Source: Calothrix brevissima NIES-22 (GTDB lineage Bacteria; Cyanobacteriota; Cyanobacteriia; Cyanobacteriales; Nostocaceae). From it: a stretch of 64,000 nucleotides of DNA. The notes beneath the pieces are model-generated. The model was not told the origin of the DNA and ran no database searches. It worked only from the letters and a program-made list of their open reading frames with translations. Of this stretch, positions 11,105-19,261 are shown piece after piece. Both the position numbers and the translations under genes were made by a program. Each line of letters starts with the position of its first letter. Position 1 is the first letter of the stretch. The DNA lies in the NCBI RefSeq assembly GCF_002367995.1, contig NZ_AP018207.1, forward strand, positions 6,026,646 to 6,090,645. The letters are read 5' to 3'.

Positions 11105-12178
11105 ATGAATAATAAAATTACTATTGCTGTCCTGGGCGTTGGGCGTTGGGGCGTGCATTTGCTACGGAATTTTTTAGAACATCCTCAAGTAAGTATTAGT
11201 GCGGTTGTAGACTCCAATCCAGAACAGTTAGAGGCGGTAAAACGGCAATTTAAGCTAAACGATAATGTATTATTAACTACTGATTACCAAGCTGTAAAGC
11301 AAATACCAGATTTAATGGCAATAGCGATCGCAACTCCAGCTACTACCCATTATCATCTGATTAAGGATGCCCTTAACCAGGGCTACCATGTTTTAGCCGA
11401 AAAGCCTTTAACTTTAGATCCGTTAGAATGTCGTGAACTTTGCGAGTTAGCACAGCGACAACATTTAATACTCATGGTGGATCATACTTATTTATTTCAT
11501 CCAGCCGTTGAGAAAGGACAAGCTGTCATTCAGTCGGGTAAATTAGGTAATTTACGCTACGGCTATGCTACTCGTACCCACTTAGGGCCTGTGAGACAAG
11601 ATGTTGATGCACTATGGGACTTAGCGATTCACGATATTGGTATTTTTAACAATTGGTTAGGTAAGCTACCAGTAAAAGTCCAAGCTACGGGTACAGTTTG
11701 GCTACAACAAGCAGGGGAAAAAAGAGTTGCTAATTTCCCAAATCAAGGATTAGCTGACTTAGTATGGGTAACGCTAACCTATGCAGATGGCTTTCAAGCA
11801 TATATTCATCTGTGCTGGCTAAATACCGATAAACAAAGGCGGTTAGCGGTGGTGGGTGACTGTGGTAGCTTAATTTTTGATGAAATGTTGCACCCGTCGC
11901 CGTTAACTTTACTCAGTGGTGAAATTGAATACCAAGATAATCAATTTTTACCAATGAATCAAAGCCAAGAGGTATTAGAGGTAGAAACAGGCGAACCTTT
12001 AGCGCGGGTGTGCGATCGCTTTATTAGTTGTATTCTGAAAAATACGCCCCCTGTTGAGTCATCTGGTTGGGTAGGTATGGAGTTAGTGCAAATTCTCTCT
12101 GCGCTTACAGTATCTCTCAAATATGGTGGACAGGCGATTTTTTTAAAAGGCTGTAGAGAACATAGCAATAGTATTTGA
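11105..12178 (+). CDS. Gfo/Idh/MocA-family NAD(P)-dependent oxidoreductase
   Basis: Probable sugar or sugar-nucleotide dehydrogenase (357 residues). The N-terminal Rossmann fold has VLGVGRWGVHLLRNF at residues 8-22, and the EKP motif (LAEKPLTLDP) at about residue 99 is diagnostic of the superfamily. The C-terminal alpha/beta domain has ALWDLAIHDIGIFNNWL, which resembles the WDLGPHD segment of WlbA/oxidoreductases acting on UDP-sugar acids. The substrate cannot be deduced and no sugar-biosynthesis operon surrounds it. The start codon touches the STRR block, so its ribosome-binding site is repeat-derived. Confidence 0.88.
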   Translation: MNNKITIAVLGVGRWGVHLLRNFLEHPQVSISAVVDSNPEQLEAVKRQFKLNDNVLLTTDYQAVKQIPDLMAIAIATPATTHYHLIKDALNQGYHVLAEKPLTLDPLECRELCELAQRQHLILMVDHTYLFHPAVEKGQAVIQSGKLGNLRYGYATRTHLGPVRQDVDALWDLAIHDIGIFNNWLGKLPVKVQATGTVWLQQAGEKRVANFPNQGLADLVWVTLTYADGFQAYIHLCWLNTDKQRRLAVVGDCGSLIFDEMLHPSPLTLLSGEIEYQDNQFLPMNQSQEVLEVETGEPLARVCDRFISCILKNTPPVESSGWVGMELVQILSALTVSLKYGGQAIFLKGCREHSNSI

Positions 12179-12229
12179 TAACAGCACCGAGATTCTGCTT
12201 GATAAGCTGATATTCAGCAGTATTTTCTT

Positions 12230-14038
12230 CTATTCTTCAAAATCTAGCGCATCTGCTAAATCTAGAGGTTCTTCTAAATCTGAATCCCCTGCTTCTAGTT
12301 CTAATGTCATCTGTTGAGATATAGGTTCTAATTTGAAATCGCCTTTTTTAGATACATAATCAACCAACTTAATCCAATCAATCCGACCATTTATCATAAA
12401 ATACTGCATAAATTCAAAAGTCATTTCATTAACTTTTGCATTAAGAGTAGACCTAAAAAGTTTATCTTTTTTCTCTGCTTCCTCACCGATAGGAACAATC
12501 ATCTCTTGGTAAAGATTGGCATCTCCTGAGATAAATTCCCAAAACTCTTGTCCAGCATATTTAAAGTATGTCTTATCAGGATCTTTGCTATCTTCTTTCA
12601 AAGGATTACTATCCTTACCATACATACAACCATTAACAGCAACGATATTGCTGGTAATACCTTGTTTTATTAATAATTGTTTTGCTTTTTTAAAATTGTC
12701 TTTCATCTTACTAATTTGGTCAGAATTGCCCCAGTTAGTACCAGATTTAATCCCTACAATATAATAAGTTTCATTTCGTTGAAATTCTAGATCTACACTG
12801 TTTAATTTTGACTTAAAACCACCATACAAAGATTTAGATATATGTATTGCAAATCCTTCTAGCAAATTCCCGAAAATGGTTTCTTCTTGTGAAGAAAGAA
12901 ATGCAGTAATTATGCTGGCAACAAAATCTTGAGCAAGTTCAATATTTTTTGCTTTAAATAAATAAGGGTTTTTCCGTTTAATAACATCTTTGAGTTTTAA
13001 TTGACTCAATTTTTCAAATCTCTTATCATAGAAAGGTGTCAGTACCTGCTGAATTAAGTAATCATGATAGATTGTATAATCTGAGCCAACCACATTTAAT
13101 TCCTCATTGTATTGGTTATTATTTTTCACAATTTGACTATTAGGAACTGCTGTTTTAATATTCATTGCAGCTAGCTCACAATATTCTTGTTTAATCTCAA
13201 TTCCTATATAATTTCTACCCAACTCTTTAGCAGCCACACAAGATGTTCCTGAACCAGCAAATGGATCGAGAACTACATCATCGAAATCAGTAAATAGCTT
13301 GATAAACCATGAAGGAAGAGTTTTGGGAAAAGCTGCACTATGATTCTTATTTCCACACTCAGTTGCTAAATGTAACACATTGGTTGGATAAGCCATTTTC
13401 CGCTCTACCCAATTAGATATATTCTTACCGAACCCACTTTCAACTTTAGAAGTATCGCGCCTTTTATCCGTTTCACTCAGATTTTTGAGACGGGATTTTG
13501 CCCAATCTCCCATAGGAACCATAACAGATTCCTGATACATTTTAAATTTCTTTTGCTTGTTAAAATGTAAACAACGCTCCCAGGAATCACGAAAGCGATT
13601 AGACCATTTTCCTGGATAACTATTTTTCTTATGCCATATATATTCTTCTGTCCATAACCATCCTTGGTTTTGCATTCCTAAAATTAAATTTAATACATAA
13701 GGATGTCTTTCACCATTAACTACTTTTTCTTTAATATTAAGAATGAAGGAACCTTCTGGTTTTAAAACTCTTTTTAGCTCTAGAGCTACTGTAAGAAACC
13801 AATCAGTATATTCATCTGGAGAAATTCCTCCATAAGTTTTTTTTCGGCTATCAGCATATGGAGGTGAAGTGATAATTAAATCAACACTTGCAGAAGGTAG
13901 CTTTTTTAAAACCTCTAAACAATCACCAAGAATTACCTGATTCTTCCAACTTTGCGGATTATCCTTGTCTACTGATCCCAAATCCTGAATAAGAATTTCC
14001 TCAGATTCCAAGGAAATGTTTAGCGATGCTTCTACCAT
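12230..14038 (-). CDS. Fused DNA methyltransferase - PmeII-like restriction endonuclease
   Basis: One 602-residue polypeptide appears to hold both halves of a restriction-modification system. Residues 30-300 are a beta-class amino-methyltransferase with the catalytic TSPPY at 57-61 and the SAM-binding DPFAGSGT at 258-265. Residues 320-545 resemble PmeII-type endonucleases: RKNPYLFKAKN, SSQEETIFGN, and a PD-(D/E)xK-like core with Asp416 (VDLEF) and Lys431 in GIKSGTNWGNS. The rest is an acidic tail. TSPPY suggests N4-cytosine or N6-adenine methylation; the target site is unknown. There is no separate restriction or specificity gene beside it. Codon use looks more A/T-rich than in neighbours, suggesting transfer. 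ATG start at 14038. Confidence 0.88.
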   Translation of the reverse strand: MVEASLNISLESEEILIQDLGSVDKDNPQSWKNQVILGDCLEVLKKLPSASVDLIITSPPYADSRKKTYGGISPDEYTDWFLTVALELKRVLKPEGSFILNIKEKVVNGERHPYVLNLILGMQNQGWLWTEEYIWHKKNSYPGKWSNRFRDSWERCLHFNKQKKFKMYQESVMVPMGDWAKSRLKNLSETDKRRDTSKVESGFGKNISNWVERKMAYPTNVLHLATECGNKNHSAAFPKTLPSWFIKLFTDFDDVVLDPFAGSGTSCVAAKELGRNYIGIEIKQEYCELAAMNIKTAVPNSQIVKNNNQYNEELNVVGSDYTIYHDYLIQQVLTPFYDKRFEKLSQLKLKDVIKRKNPYLFKAKNIELAQDFVASIITAFLSSQEETIFGNLLEGFAIHISKSLYGGFKSKLNSVDLEFQRNETYYIVGIKSGTNWGNSDQISKMKDNFKKAKQLLIKQGITSNIVAVNGCMYGKDSNPLKEDSKDPDKTYFKYAGQEFWEFISGDANLYQEMIVPIGEEAEKKDKLFRSTLNAKVNEMTFEFMQYFMINGRIDWIKLVDYVSKKGDFKLEPISQQMTLELEAGDSDLEEPLDLADALDFEE

Positions 14039-14376
14039 AACCGAACTTCTTAGACTGAAATTTTACTTAGCCAAAATATACTAAAAAACAAGTATGCAGC
14101 GTTCTAGTGTACCTTAAAAGGCTTACAGACACTATAGAGTACAGCAAAAATCAAGTTATTATTACATTCGATAGCTAATTTGAACTTATTGTAGTTCAAA
14201 TGAACCACAGTTAGATAAACTTTGCCATTTTTGTTAGTTTCTAATGGTGATATTAGGTAACTGAAGCTGTTAAGCCTTTTGTTGATGAATAATTGAGAAT
14301 TCCTATATTACTACTCTCTTAGAGAGACTTGTTGATAGACTGGCGACTAGAGAATTTTCGATATGAGAAAATCAAG
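14039..14376. other. Divergent spacer between restriction gene and Rpn nuclease
   Basis: About 340 A/T-rich bases between divergently transcribed genes, expected to hold both promoters. An inverted repeat, TTTGAAC / GTTCAAA, is visible around 14177-14199. No gene is seen. Confidence 0.4.
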
Positions 14377-15192
14377 GTGCAAACTGACAAAATTTTCTAC
14401 AGCTTATTCCAAGCTTTTCCCAGCATCTTTTTTGCCATCATTGGCGAAACTAGGGTTAACATTAATGCTTATGAATTTGTATCAGTTGAACTCAAAGATA
14501 CAGCCTTTAGAATTGATGGTGTATTTATCCCGGAAAGTGAAACCCCAGAACAACCTTTATACTTTGTCGAAGTCCAATTTCAACTAGATACAAATTTTTA
14601 TCGCCGCTTGTTTGCGGAAATATTTCTTTACTTACGTCAAAACCCATCTGTTAACTTTTGGCGCGCTGTGGTTATCTATCCTCAACGTAGCGTAGATCCA
14701 GATGATCGACAGCCTTATCGCTTATTGCTAGACAGTCCTCAAGTACAATGTATTTATTTAGATGAATTAGGGACAGTCACGGAAACCTCACTTCAAGTTG
14801 CTATAGTGCAATTAATTATCGCAGGTGAAGAGACAGCAATAGAAAGAGGTAAAGAACTAATTTCACAAGCCAAAAATCAATTGGCTGATGAAACTACCAA
14901 AAAGCAAATTGTAGAATTAATAGAAACTATCCTGTTGTACAAATTTACCAGACTTAGCCGAGAGGAGTTGGCAGCCATGTTAGGAATAGATGAGGAATTC
15001 AAAAAAACAAGGATGTATCAGTCTATTAAACAGGACGGCTTAGAAGAAGGTAGACAAGAAGGTAGACAACAAGCAAAATTAGAAGCTGTACCCAGATTGT
15101 TAGCTTTGGGGTTAAGTGTTGAACAAATAGCGCAAGCTTTAGTGTTAACTGTGGAGCAAGTACAACAAGTAGCAAGCAGTCAGTCTAGCTAA
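14377..15192 (+). CDS. Rpn/DUF2887-family PD-(D/E)xK nuclease
   Basis: Member of the Rpn (recombination-promoting nuclease, transposase-like) group common in cyanobacteria. The N-terminal VQTDKIFYSLFQAFP matches the usual start of the family, so I choose the GTG at 14377. A TTG at 14329 would add 16 residues. The nuclease core shows RIDGVFIPE then LYFVEVQFQLD, a D...ExQ variant of the PD-(D/E)xK site, followed by FYRRLFAEIFLYLRQ. The C-terminus has the repeated EGRQEGRQQ and the helix pair LGLSVEQIAQALVLTVEQVQQ. It stands beside a restriction gene and a MITE-like element, suggesting accessory DNA. Confidence 0.85.
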   Translation: MQTDKIFYSLFQAFPSIFFAIIGETRVNINAYEFVSVELKDTAFRIDGVFIPESETPEQPLYFVEVQFQLDTNFYRRLFAEIFLYLRQNPSVNFWRAVVIYPQRSVDPDDRQPYRLLLDSPQVQCIYLDELGTVTETSLQVAIVQLIIAGEETAIERGKELISQAKNQLADETTKKQIVELIETILLYKFTRLSREELAAMLGIDEEFKKTRMYQSIKQDGLEEGRQEGRQQAKLEAVPRLLALGLSVEQIAQALVLTVEQVQQVASSQSS

Positions 15193-15195
15193 TGT

Positions 15196-15356
15196 GGGAG
15201 CATCCCAAATGTGCAAAAACGCCCTCACCCTATAAGGGTGGGGCTAGAAATACGAAGCCTGCCAAGGCAGGCTAAAAGTTTGATAGCCTGCGAAGGCAGG
15301 CTTTGTTGGTATAGCAATACCCTTCTAGGGTATTGCGTCAAAATTGGGATGCTCCC
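15196..15356. mobile_element. MITE-like palindromic element, copy 1 (GGGAGCATCCC type)
   Basis: 161 bp bounded by inverted termini GGGAGCATCCCAA / TTGGGATGCTCCC. It contains internal hairpins (ACCCTATAAGGGT, GCCTGCCAAGGCAGGC, GCCTGCGAAGGCAGGC, AATACCCTTCTAGGGTATT) and no coding capacity. A second copy with the same outer parts but a different middle is at 50885-51069. Confidence 0.85.
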
Positions 15357-15468
15357 GCTAATGTTACCTACTACTCGCTATATCTCAATTCAGATAATTC
15401 TAGATTTTGGACTTAGGAAATTTAAATCTCAAATCCAAAATCTAAAATCTAAAATTGATTTATCGGCT

Positions 15469-15711
15469 TTACATTTTACCGTGCTGTAATACTTGTTGAA
15501 GATGATTGCGGATTTCTTGTGCTTGCTCCATATCAGATTGGCGCAATTTTTGGAATAATTCTACACAAGGCTGAGAGTTAGCTTCTTGTGCATCTTTGAT
15601 GTAAGTATCGTAAGCCTTAACTGCTTCTGCTTTATTGTGCAGCACGGTGACAAAATCGTACTCTAGGTTGCTAATGGCTTGTTGAGATTGTCCGTTACCT
15701 GTAGTAACCAT
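15469..15711 (-). CDS. Small conserved helical protein
   Basis: An 80-residue, charged, cysteine-poor protein that is all-helical in appearance (NLEYDFVTVLHNKAEAVKAYDTY, then LFQKLRQSDMEQAQEIRNHL). The two helices look like half of a ferritin-like four-helix bundle (acidic and His positions YD..H.K.E), so a dimer forming a bundle is conceivable; this is inference. Upstream on the minus strand AAGGAAAAAG lies about 8 bases before the ATG. No known function. It is transcribed alone, away from the DUF2795 gene. Confidence 0.75.
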   Translation of the reverse strand: MVTTGNGQSQQAISNLEYDFVTVLHNKAEAVKAYDTYIKDAQEANSQPCVELFQKLRQSDMEQAQEIRNHLQQVLQHGKM

Positions 15712-16141
15712 AACTTTTTCCTTTTTTAGGTGTCTAATTAATTTCTACTCACAGTAAAACAGAGCTTCATCTTCCTAAAAGCGTAGAAAAATTAAGTAGG
15801 TTGGTGGAATTAAAGATAACTGGTTAGGGTTGTCATTAGTCATTGGTCATTAGTCATTTGTAGCAATTTTTGATACTGCGTTACTCTAATGACATTTTTT
15901 TAATAAAAAATGGGTATTAAAATTTAAAAATCTATCATTGGTAGGATGTCAAAAACCATTTTATCCTTTGATTGTATGGGTGATAACAAATAGTTAAAAT
16001 AGGCTGTAATTAATTACTCGAATATTCCTGACTCCCACGATTAAGCGAATTCATCTGTAAGATTACAATCCAGTAAATCTCATAGAAAATTAGAACTGGA
16101 TAACATTTGAATGCAAATAATTAGTATTCAGGAGAATCGCC
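15712..16141. other. Divergent spacer of about 430 bp
   Basis: Spacer between the 80-residue protein gene and the DUF2795 gene. A short STRR (GTCATTAGTCATTGG) sits at 15834-15858. The rest is A/T-rich and presumably holds two divergent promoters. AGGAGA at 16130-16135 is the ribosome-binding site of the next gene. Confidence 0.4.
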
Positions 16142-16339
16142 ATGATGAGTACAGCCACCTCGGTACAATTAAATAAAAGTTTGCATGAACTGAAGTACCC
16201 GATTAGTAAAAAAGACTTGATTAAGAATGCAGAAGAGAAAGGTTTTGATGAGAAAGTGCTGCGGATTTTGAAAAAGATACCTTATCAAGATTATGAAACT
16301 TCCACAGATGTGAGTGAAGCGATCGCAAATCTGAAATAG
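16142..16339 (+). CDS. DUF2795-like small protein
   Basis: A 65-residue protein with the pattern LHELKYPISKKDLIKNAEEKG...VLRILKKIPYQDYETSTDVSEAI, which fits the small helix-turn-helix-like DUF2795 family widespread in cyanobacteria and actinobacteria. Function unknown. A strong ribosome-binding site (AGGAGA, 6 bases before the ATG) and a terminator just after the stop show it is a real single-gene unit. Confidence 0.85.
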   Translation: MMSTATSVQLNKSLHELKYPISKKDLIKNAEEKGFDEKVLRILKKIPYQDYETSTDVSEAIANLK

Positions 16340-16370
16340 TCGAAAAATTGCCAATTAAACCCCAAACTGC

Positions 16371-16400
16371 AACCGCCCCCAAACGGTCGAGGGCGGTTTT
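16371..16400 (+). terminator. Rho-independent terminator after DUF2795 gene
   Basis: Stem AACCGCCC / GGGCGGTT with a 12-nt loop and T's following, 31 bases after the stop codon. Confidence 0.88.
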
Positions 16401-16478
16401 ACACTATATAATTAATTATTGAATTTACAAATTTTACAGAATGCTTATTCCCAAGAATCAGCATACTTAATATTCGTT

Positions 16479-16679
16479 TTATCTCAGCAGTCTTGTTACC
16501 CTAACATCATATTCTGTGCCGTGTGGATGCTCGCTTCTCGCTTTTTGGAAAGCCATACCATCAGCTTTTTCTTTAGAAGTAGCGTCTATTTCGTACCTTG
16601 CCGTTTCGCGTTGAAAGGTATTGTCTGTTTGTCCGGCAAATTCCTTAATATCTACCAATACCTCGTATGTATGAACCAT
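16479..16679 (-). CDS. Small conserved cyanobacterial protein
   Basis: A 66-residue soluble protein (MVHTYEVLVDIKEFAGQ...YEIDATSKEKADGMAFQKARSEHP...YDVRVTRLL). The alternating strand-helix-strand pattern suggests a small alpha/beta domain. A GGAGG ribosome-binding site lies 8 bases upstream of the ATG on the minus strand, supporting expression. I do not recognise a functional family. Confidence 0.78.
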   Translation of the reverse strand: MVHTYEVLVDIKEFAGQTDNTFQRETARYEIDATSKEKADGMAFQKARSEHPHGTEYDVRVTRLLR

Positions 16680-17011
16680 TTTGGGGCCTCCAAATGTGCA
16701 ATACGCACGCTAACTTGAGGAATATCCTTAGTATACGAGCAGACAAAGGTCGCAGTTATCAAACTAATACAATTCTTGATTAAAGTTGCATCATCTACTC
16801 ACTTTATTTTTTAAATTACTTCAATAGAGATTATGGAGTTTATTCATCAATCTTTTGGCATATTTGCCAACTTTGGTAAAATTATCTGTCTCTCCCAAAT
16901 TAATCTTTCTTTATAACCTGAGAAAGAGGTACATATAGCTATAACTATGTGAATTTAAATATTACAGATAAAGTTTTTTTGTTCACAATTGGCAACGCTA
17001 CTTAATATTAC
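16680..17011. other. Divergent spacer, nothing coding
   Basis: About 330 A/T-rich bases between divergent genes, expected to hold both promoters. No repeat or structured element is recognised. Confidence 0.35.
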
Positions 17012-18121
17012 ATGCAAAATAATCTGCTGATGTTCCCTAACGTGAAGGTGAAAGGGAATGATAATCAAATAGCACAAACAACAGCTACCAACTATCACAA
17101 TGCTGAACAGCAATTTATAGAACTGCTAGCTACAGAAAATTTAGATAATCAACTGGAAGAAAATGCTAGCAAAGTCTGGGAATTTGAACAGACGTTATCA
17201 ACAGCAATTACTGCTGCTTATGGAAAAGGCGGTAGTGATGATGTGGCGCATCGATTTCTGCAAAGAATACTGTACCGCATTAATCGGCTAAGGTTGTTTT
17301 GGTATGACGATTTGCGCCATTATGACAACGAGCGATCGCTCTATTTATTATCCTGTCGAAATAAAATTGAAGCAGCTTGGCAAAAGTGGGAACTATCCCA
17401 AATCGATGTCTCCGCATTGCAACAGCTAAACGTTACACAAGTTAAACAAGCACTGATTGAACGCGCCACTGTTGATGTCGATCCGCCTTTATCGCCGGAG
17501 AGTCGCTACATCCGTGAAGAAATGAGTGAAGCTGGTTACCGTCACCTACTCGCCATTGGTTCCTTTGATGGCTTAGTAGAAGGTAGTCGCATGACCTCAA
17601 TTTTAGGCGGTGCGGCGAACGAAGTGCAGTGTACTCTAGTGCGAGTATTTTTAGAAGAATATGGCAACGGTCGCTTATCGCGCAAGCATTCGACATATTT
17701 CGCTCAAATGTTAGCCGAGTTTGGTATGAATACAGCACCAGAGGCATATTTTGATTTAGTACCTTGGGAAGTTTTAGCTTGCGATAACCATAATTTTTTA
17801 ACCACAGAACGCAAGCGCTATTTTCTCCGCTACAGTGGTGCATTAACTTATTTTGAAGTAGCTGGCCCTGCAGCTTACAGAAATTATCTCACAGCCGCCC
17901 AACGCTTGGGACTATCAGATGCGGCGATGGGTTACTGGGAACTGCATATTCGCGAAGACGAACGCCACGGTTGTTGGATGTTGGATGATGTGGCTTTAGC
18001 TTTAGCAGAACAGTATCCCAATGATGCGTGGGAATTGCTACTAGGGTATGACCAAGAAAAACTCATGGGCGATCGCGCTGCGAAAGCTGTTGTCCGTTCC
18101 ATTCGCGCTCAAGAACAATAG
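17012..18121 (+). CDS. Iron-containing redox enzyme, haem-oxygenase-like diiron oxidase (HDO) superfamily
   Basis: A 369-residue, largely helical protein. Its C-terminal half fits the haem-oxygenase-like oxidase/oxygenase fold (Haem_oxygenas_2 type). Metal-ligand candidates appear in order: Glu and His in LEEYGNGRLSRKH, then Glu, His, Asp and His in YWELHIREDERHGCW, the E-x2-H-x3-D-x2-H pattern of the family. Relatives carry out O2-dependent N-oxygenation or C-C cleavage in small-molecule biosynthesis; the substrate here is unknown. A methyltransferase follows on the same strand after a 210-bp gap that holds a palindromic element. Confidence 0.85.
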   Translation: MQNNLLMFPNVKVKGNDNQIAQTTATNYHNAEQQFIELLATENLDNQLEENASKVWEFEQTLSTAITAAYGKGGSDDVAHRFLQRILYRINRLRLFWYDDLRHYDNERSLYLLSCRNKIEAAWQKWELSQIDVSALQQLNVTQVKQALIERATVDVDPPLSPESRYIREEMSEAGYRHLLAIGSFDGLVEGSRMTSILGGAANEVQCTLVRVFLEEYGNGRLSRKHSTYFAQMLAEFGMNTAPEAYFDLVPWEVLACDNHNFLTTERKRYFLRYSGALTYFEVAGPAAYRNYLTAAQRLGLSDAAMGYWELHIREDERHGCWMLDDVALALAEQYPNDAWELLLGYDQEKLMGDRAAKAVVRSIRAQEQ

Positions 18122-18125
18122 CTAA

Positions 18126-18219
18126 TACCAATTCAAAATTCAAAATTCAAAATTAAGAAATCCATATACAACATGGGTTTATGAGTTTGGATCTGTTACT
18201 GAATTTTGGCGAATTGGTA
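18126..18219. mobile_element. TACCAATT-bounded palindromic element (AT-rich type)
   Basis: Inverted ends TACCAATT / AATTGGTA enclose 78 bases of ATTCAAA repeats and unrelated sequence. It shares only its ends with the other TACCAATT elements in the window, so membership of one family is tentative. Confidence 0.55.
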
Positions 18220-18331
18220 TAAAATTCTCAATTTTTTTGGCAAAACCTTTCTTTAGCAATCTAACGCTAAAGAAACAGTTTTTGCTGACTAAATCTAAAT
18301 TTATTCTACATTAAATTTGACTTGAGGTCAC

Positions 18332-19027
18332 ATGAAAGACATATTCTTTTGCCCAGAAGAATCTAATTTTTACTCCAATTGTTTAGAAAATTTAGTTTTG
18401 AGAAATTGTCCAAATCCTGAGTCGATTGTGGAATTTGGTTCTGGTGATGGTAGTCCTGTAATCAACTCTTTGCTGAGAAATAAATTTGGTGGTGTTATCC
18501 AGGGATTTGAATTAAATACTTCCGCTTGGAAAGCTGCAAATTTAACAATTGATGAATATAACCTCACGGAAAAATATATCATCAATAATGCTTGTCTCTT
18601 TAAATCAGATAAACCTAAAGCTAAATATCTCGTTGCTAATCCGCCTTATCTCCCCGCACCAGATCCAGATATTTATATGCCACTATTATTTGGGGGTATA
18701 GATGGGGCGACAGTGACTAATAATCTTTTGTCCTTAGGTTACGAGAATGTGCTAGTTTTAATTTCTAGCTATTCTAACCCTAACAGCACCATTGAACAAG
18801 CAAAAGATTATGGATATATAGTGAATAATTTTGTCGTGCTTCCGCTCAAATTTGGTCATTATAGCTCGGAACCAAAGGTAAAAAAACACATTGAAGAATT
18901 GCGGAAGCATAAAATGGCATTTTATTCCGGTGACTATTACTTTTTAGCTGGTGTTTTATTTAGTAAATGTCAAACACAGCAAACTGATTTATCTCAGGAA
19001 CTAGCTCAGGTATTGACGAGTTTGTAA
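18332..19027 (+). CDS. Class I SAM-dependent methyltransferase
   Basis: A 231-residue Rossmann-fold methyltransferase. SAM-binding motif I is VEFGSGDGSPVINSLL (about residues 31-46), followed by an acidic strand-end in IQGFELN, and motif IV is VANPPYLPAP (about residues 107-116). NPPY motifs are typical of enzymes that methylate amide or aromatic nitrogens (HemK/PrmC-like) but also occur in others. A start at the ATG 18332 is preceded by GAGGT. The target is unknown; the HDO-family oxidase upstream may supply or use the same substrate. Confidence 0.85.
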   Translation: MKDIFFCPEESNFYSNCLENLVLRNCPNPESIVEFGSGDGSPVINSLLRNKFGGVIQGFELNTSAWKAANLTIDEYNLTEKYIINNACLFKSDKPKAKYLVANPPYLPAPDPDIYMPLLFGGIDGATVTNNLLSLGYENVLVLISSYSNPNSTIEQAKDYGYIVNNFVVLPLKFGHYSSEPKVKKHIEELRKHKMAFYSGDYYFLAGVLFSKCQTQQTDLSQELAQVLTSL

Positions 19028-19261
19028 CTTTATTGATTCTGAAACGCAGAGTAGCGCTAAGGGAGGCGCAAAGTGACGCAAAGGTTTTCCCAATTTTGAT
19101 GATTATAGCCATCCTAAATTATTTGTGAAAGTTACAAACTCTCAATTTTTTTCTCTTATCCTTGGCGTCCTTGGCGTCCTTGGCGGTTCATTTAAAAAAT
19201 ATTTTCACAACTTAGATAGGATTGCGATAGATTAGTTTATGATTAAATCTCAAATTAAGAA
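19028..19261. repeat. GCGCAAAG / TTGGCGTCC repeat spacer
   Basis: Between convergent genes lie an AACGCAGAG...GGCGCAAAG unit (19043-19085) and TTGGCGTCC repeats (19163-19187). Related CTTTGCG units are seen at 52157-52182. No gene is present. Confidence 0.6.

Noticed and set aside
15211-15489. Plus-strand frame over the MITE-like element
   Set aside because: It translates the non-coding palindromic element, and the same frame appears in the second copy only because the DNA repeats.
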